A stretch of DNA of 7,325 bases from an uncultured Peptococcaceae bacterium. GTDB taxonomy: Bacteria > Bacillota > Dehalobacteriia > UBA7702. Below, in pieces: positions 6,811 through 7,325 of the stretch. Location: NCBI GenBank assembly GCA_937919295.1, contig CALFRX010000202.1, forward strand, positions 1 through 7,325, written 5' to 3'. The translations under genes and the position numbers were made by a program. Positions within the stretch are counted from its first letter, which is position 1. Every line of letters starts with the position of its first letter. The notes under the pieces are model-generated. The model was given only the letters and a program-made list of their open reading frames with translations, was not told where the DNA came from and searched no databases.

Positions 6811-7263
6811 ATGAGAGTTCTATTGCAAAGAGTAAAATCGGCGTCGGTCACAGTAGAAGGCAGTCTTGCCGGGGAAATCGGCACAGGTCTGCTTCTTTAT
6901 ATCGGCGTCGGGGTTGACGACAGCGAAGCGGACATAACCTTTATCGCCGGGAAAATTCCCCACTTACGGATATTTCCCGATGAAAATGATAAAATGAATT
7001 TATCCCTACTCCAGATCGGCGGTGAAATTTTGGCGGTTTCCCAGTTTACGTTAATGGGAGATTGCTCCCACGGACGGCGTCCCGGTTTTTCCGGCGCCAT
7101 GGCGCCAAAGGAGGCCAAAGCAGTTTACGAGCGCCTAACGGCGATTTGGCGGCAACAGGGCATCCCCGTGGCTTGCGGCGTATTTCAAGGAGATATGCTG
7201 GTCACTTCGGTGAACTGGGGGCCGGTGACGTTTATGCTGGACAGTAAAATCAGCAGGCTGTAG
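6811..7263 (+). CDS. dtd: D-aminoacyl-tRNA deacylase
   Basis: Dtd hydrolyses D-aminoacyl-tRNAs, and glycine wrongly attached to tRNA Ala, so the mischarged tRNA is recycled; it acts as a cytoplasmic homodimer. The 150 residues match the usual 145-150. Visible family blocks are MRVLLQRV at the N-terminus, SVTVEG (12-17), GLLLYIGV (26-33), SQFTL (77-81), GRRPGF (88-93), GVFQGDM (123-129) and the Gly-cisPro motif NWGPVT (135-140), with Gly137-Pro138 that reject L-amino acids. Trp136 is often Asp or another small or polar residue in familiar homologues, and FQGDM stands where FGADM-like sequence is common; both are recalled, not aligned. The start at ATG 6811 has AGAGG 7 bases upstream. With 11 bases after rel, it is very probably in the rel operon, the standard arrangement in Bacillota. 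Confidence 0.96.
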   Translation: MRVLLQRVKSASVTVEGSLAGEIGTGLLLYIGVGVDDSEADITFIAGKIPHLRIFPDENDKMNLSLLQIGGEILAVSQFTLMGDCSHGRRPGFSGAMAPKEAKAVYERLTAIWRQQGIPVACGVFQGDMLVTSVNWGPVTFMLDSKISRL

Positions 7264-7293
7264 ATAAAGTCAAACTTTCTCAGGGGAAGGGCG

Positions 7294-7319
7294 GGAAGGG
7301 GAGCGCCGTCTCCCCGTCC
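7294..7319 (+). terminator. Possible terminator hairpin after dtd, cut by the window end
   Basis: GGAAGGGGAG (7294-7303) pairs with CTCCCCGTCC (7310-7319) around a 6-base loop, with one A-G mismatch. The window stops six bases later, so a T-run cannot be seen. It could end the rel-dtd unit or be a hairpin in a longer intergenic stretch. Confidence 0.4.
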
Positions 7320-7325
7320 GGGTAC

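Noticed and set aside
7093..7106. A perfect 14-base palindrome, GGCGCCATGGCGCC, in dtd
   Set aside because: It encodes part of the conserved GAMAP stretch, and one such palindrome is about what chance gives in a window of this size.
1..7325. A hidden defence, mobile or otherwise new system
   Set aside because: Every open frame with coding support belongs to a known housekeeping family, the gaps are short, and no inverted terminal repeats, tRNA genes, spacer arrays or composition shifts were seen.

Overview
The window reads as an ordinary housekeeping region of a Bacillota chromosome with seven genes, all on the + strand. In order they are queA (5' end cut off by the window edge), tgt, yajC, secD, secF, a bifunctional relA/spoT-type gene (rel) and dtd. 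The queA-tgt-yajC-secD-secF order followed by rel-dtd, a short SecD, purine-rich Shine-Dalgarno sites and SigA-like promoters all suggest Bacillota. The mid-range base composition would fit Negativicutes or Clostridia, but the sequence alone does not fix the genus. No RNA gene, mobile element, CRISPR array or sign of recent transfer was seen, and no gap without a gene exceeds 300 bases.

Three transcription units can be proposed. (1) queA-tgt (2-1744) are the last steps that put queuosine into tRNA: Tgt exchanges guanine-34 for preQ1 and QueA adds the epoxycyclopentanediol moiety. (2) yajC-secD-secF (1823-4481) encode the accessory membrane complex of the Sec translocon. This unit starts at a near-consensus promoter just after tgt (1759-1787) and ends at a strong, unusually branched intrinsic terminator (4503-4562). 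A hairpin and a short terminator-like element lie between yajC and secD and may lower secDF expression relative to yajC. (3) rel-dtd (4640-7263) has its own extended -10 promoter (4583-4611). It encodes the (p)ppGpp synthetase/hydrolase and D-aminoacyl-tRNA deacylase. A hairpin lies after dtd, but the window ends before a T-run could be seen.

Most of the products act on or sense tRNA (QueA, Tgt, Rel, Dtd), with the protein-export genes set between them. The region does not look like a new system. The most distinctive points are in SecF: an Ala/Glu/Thr-rich insert of about 41 residues in the extracytoplasmic domain, and Ala in place of the transmembrane Asp usual at that site. Next in interest are the branched secF terminator and the hairpin pair between yajC and secD.
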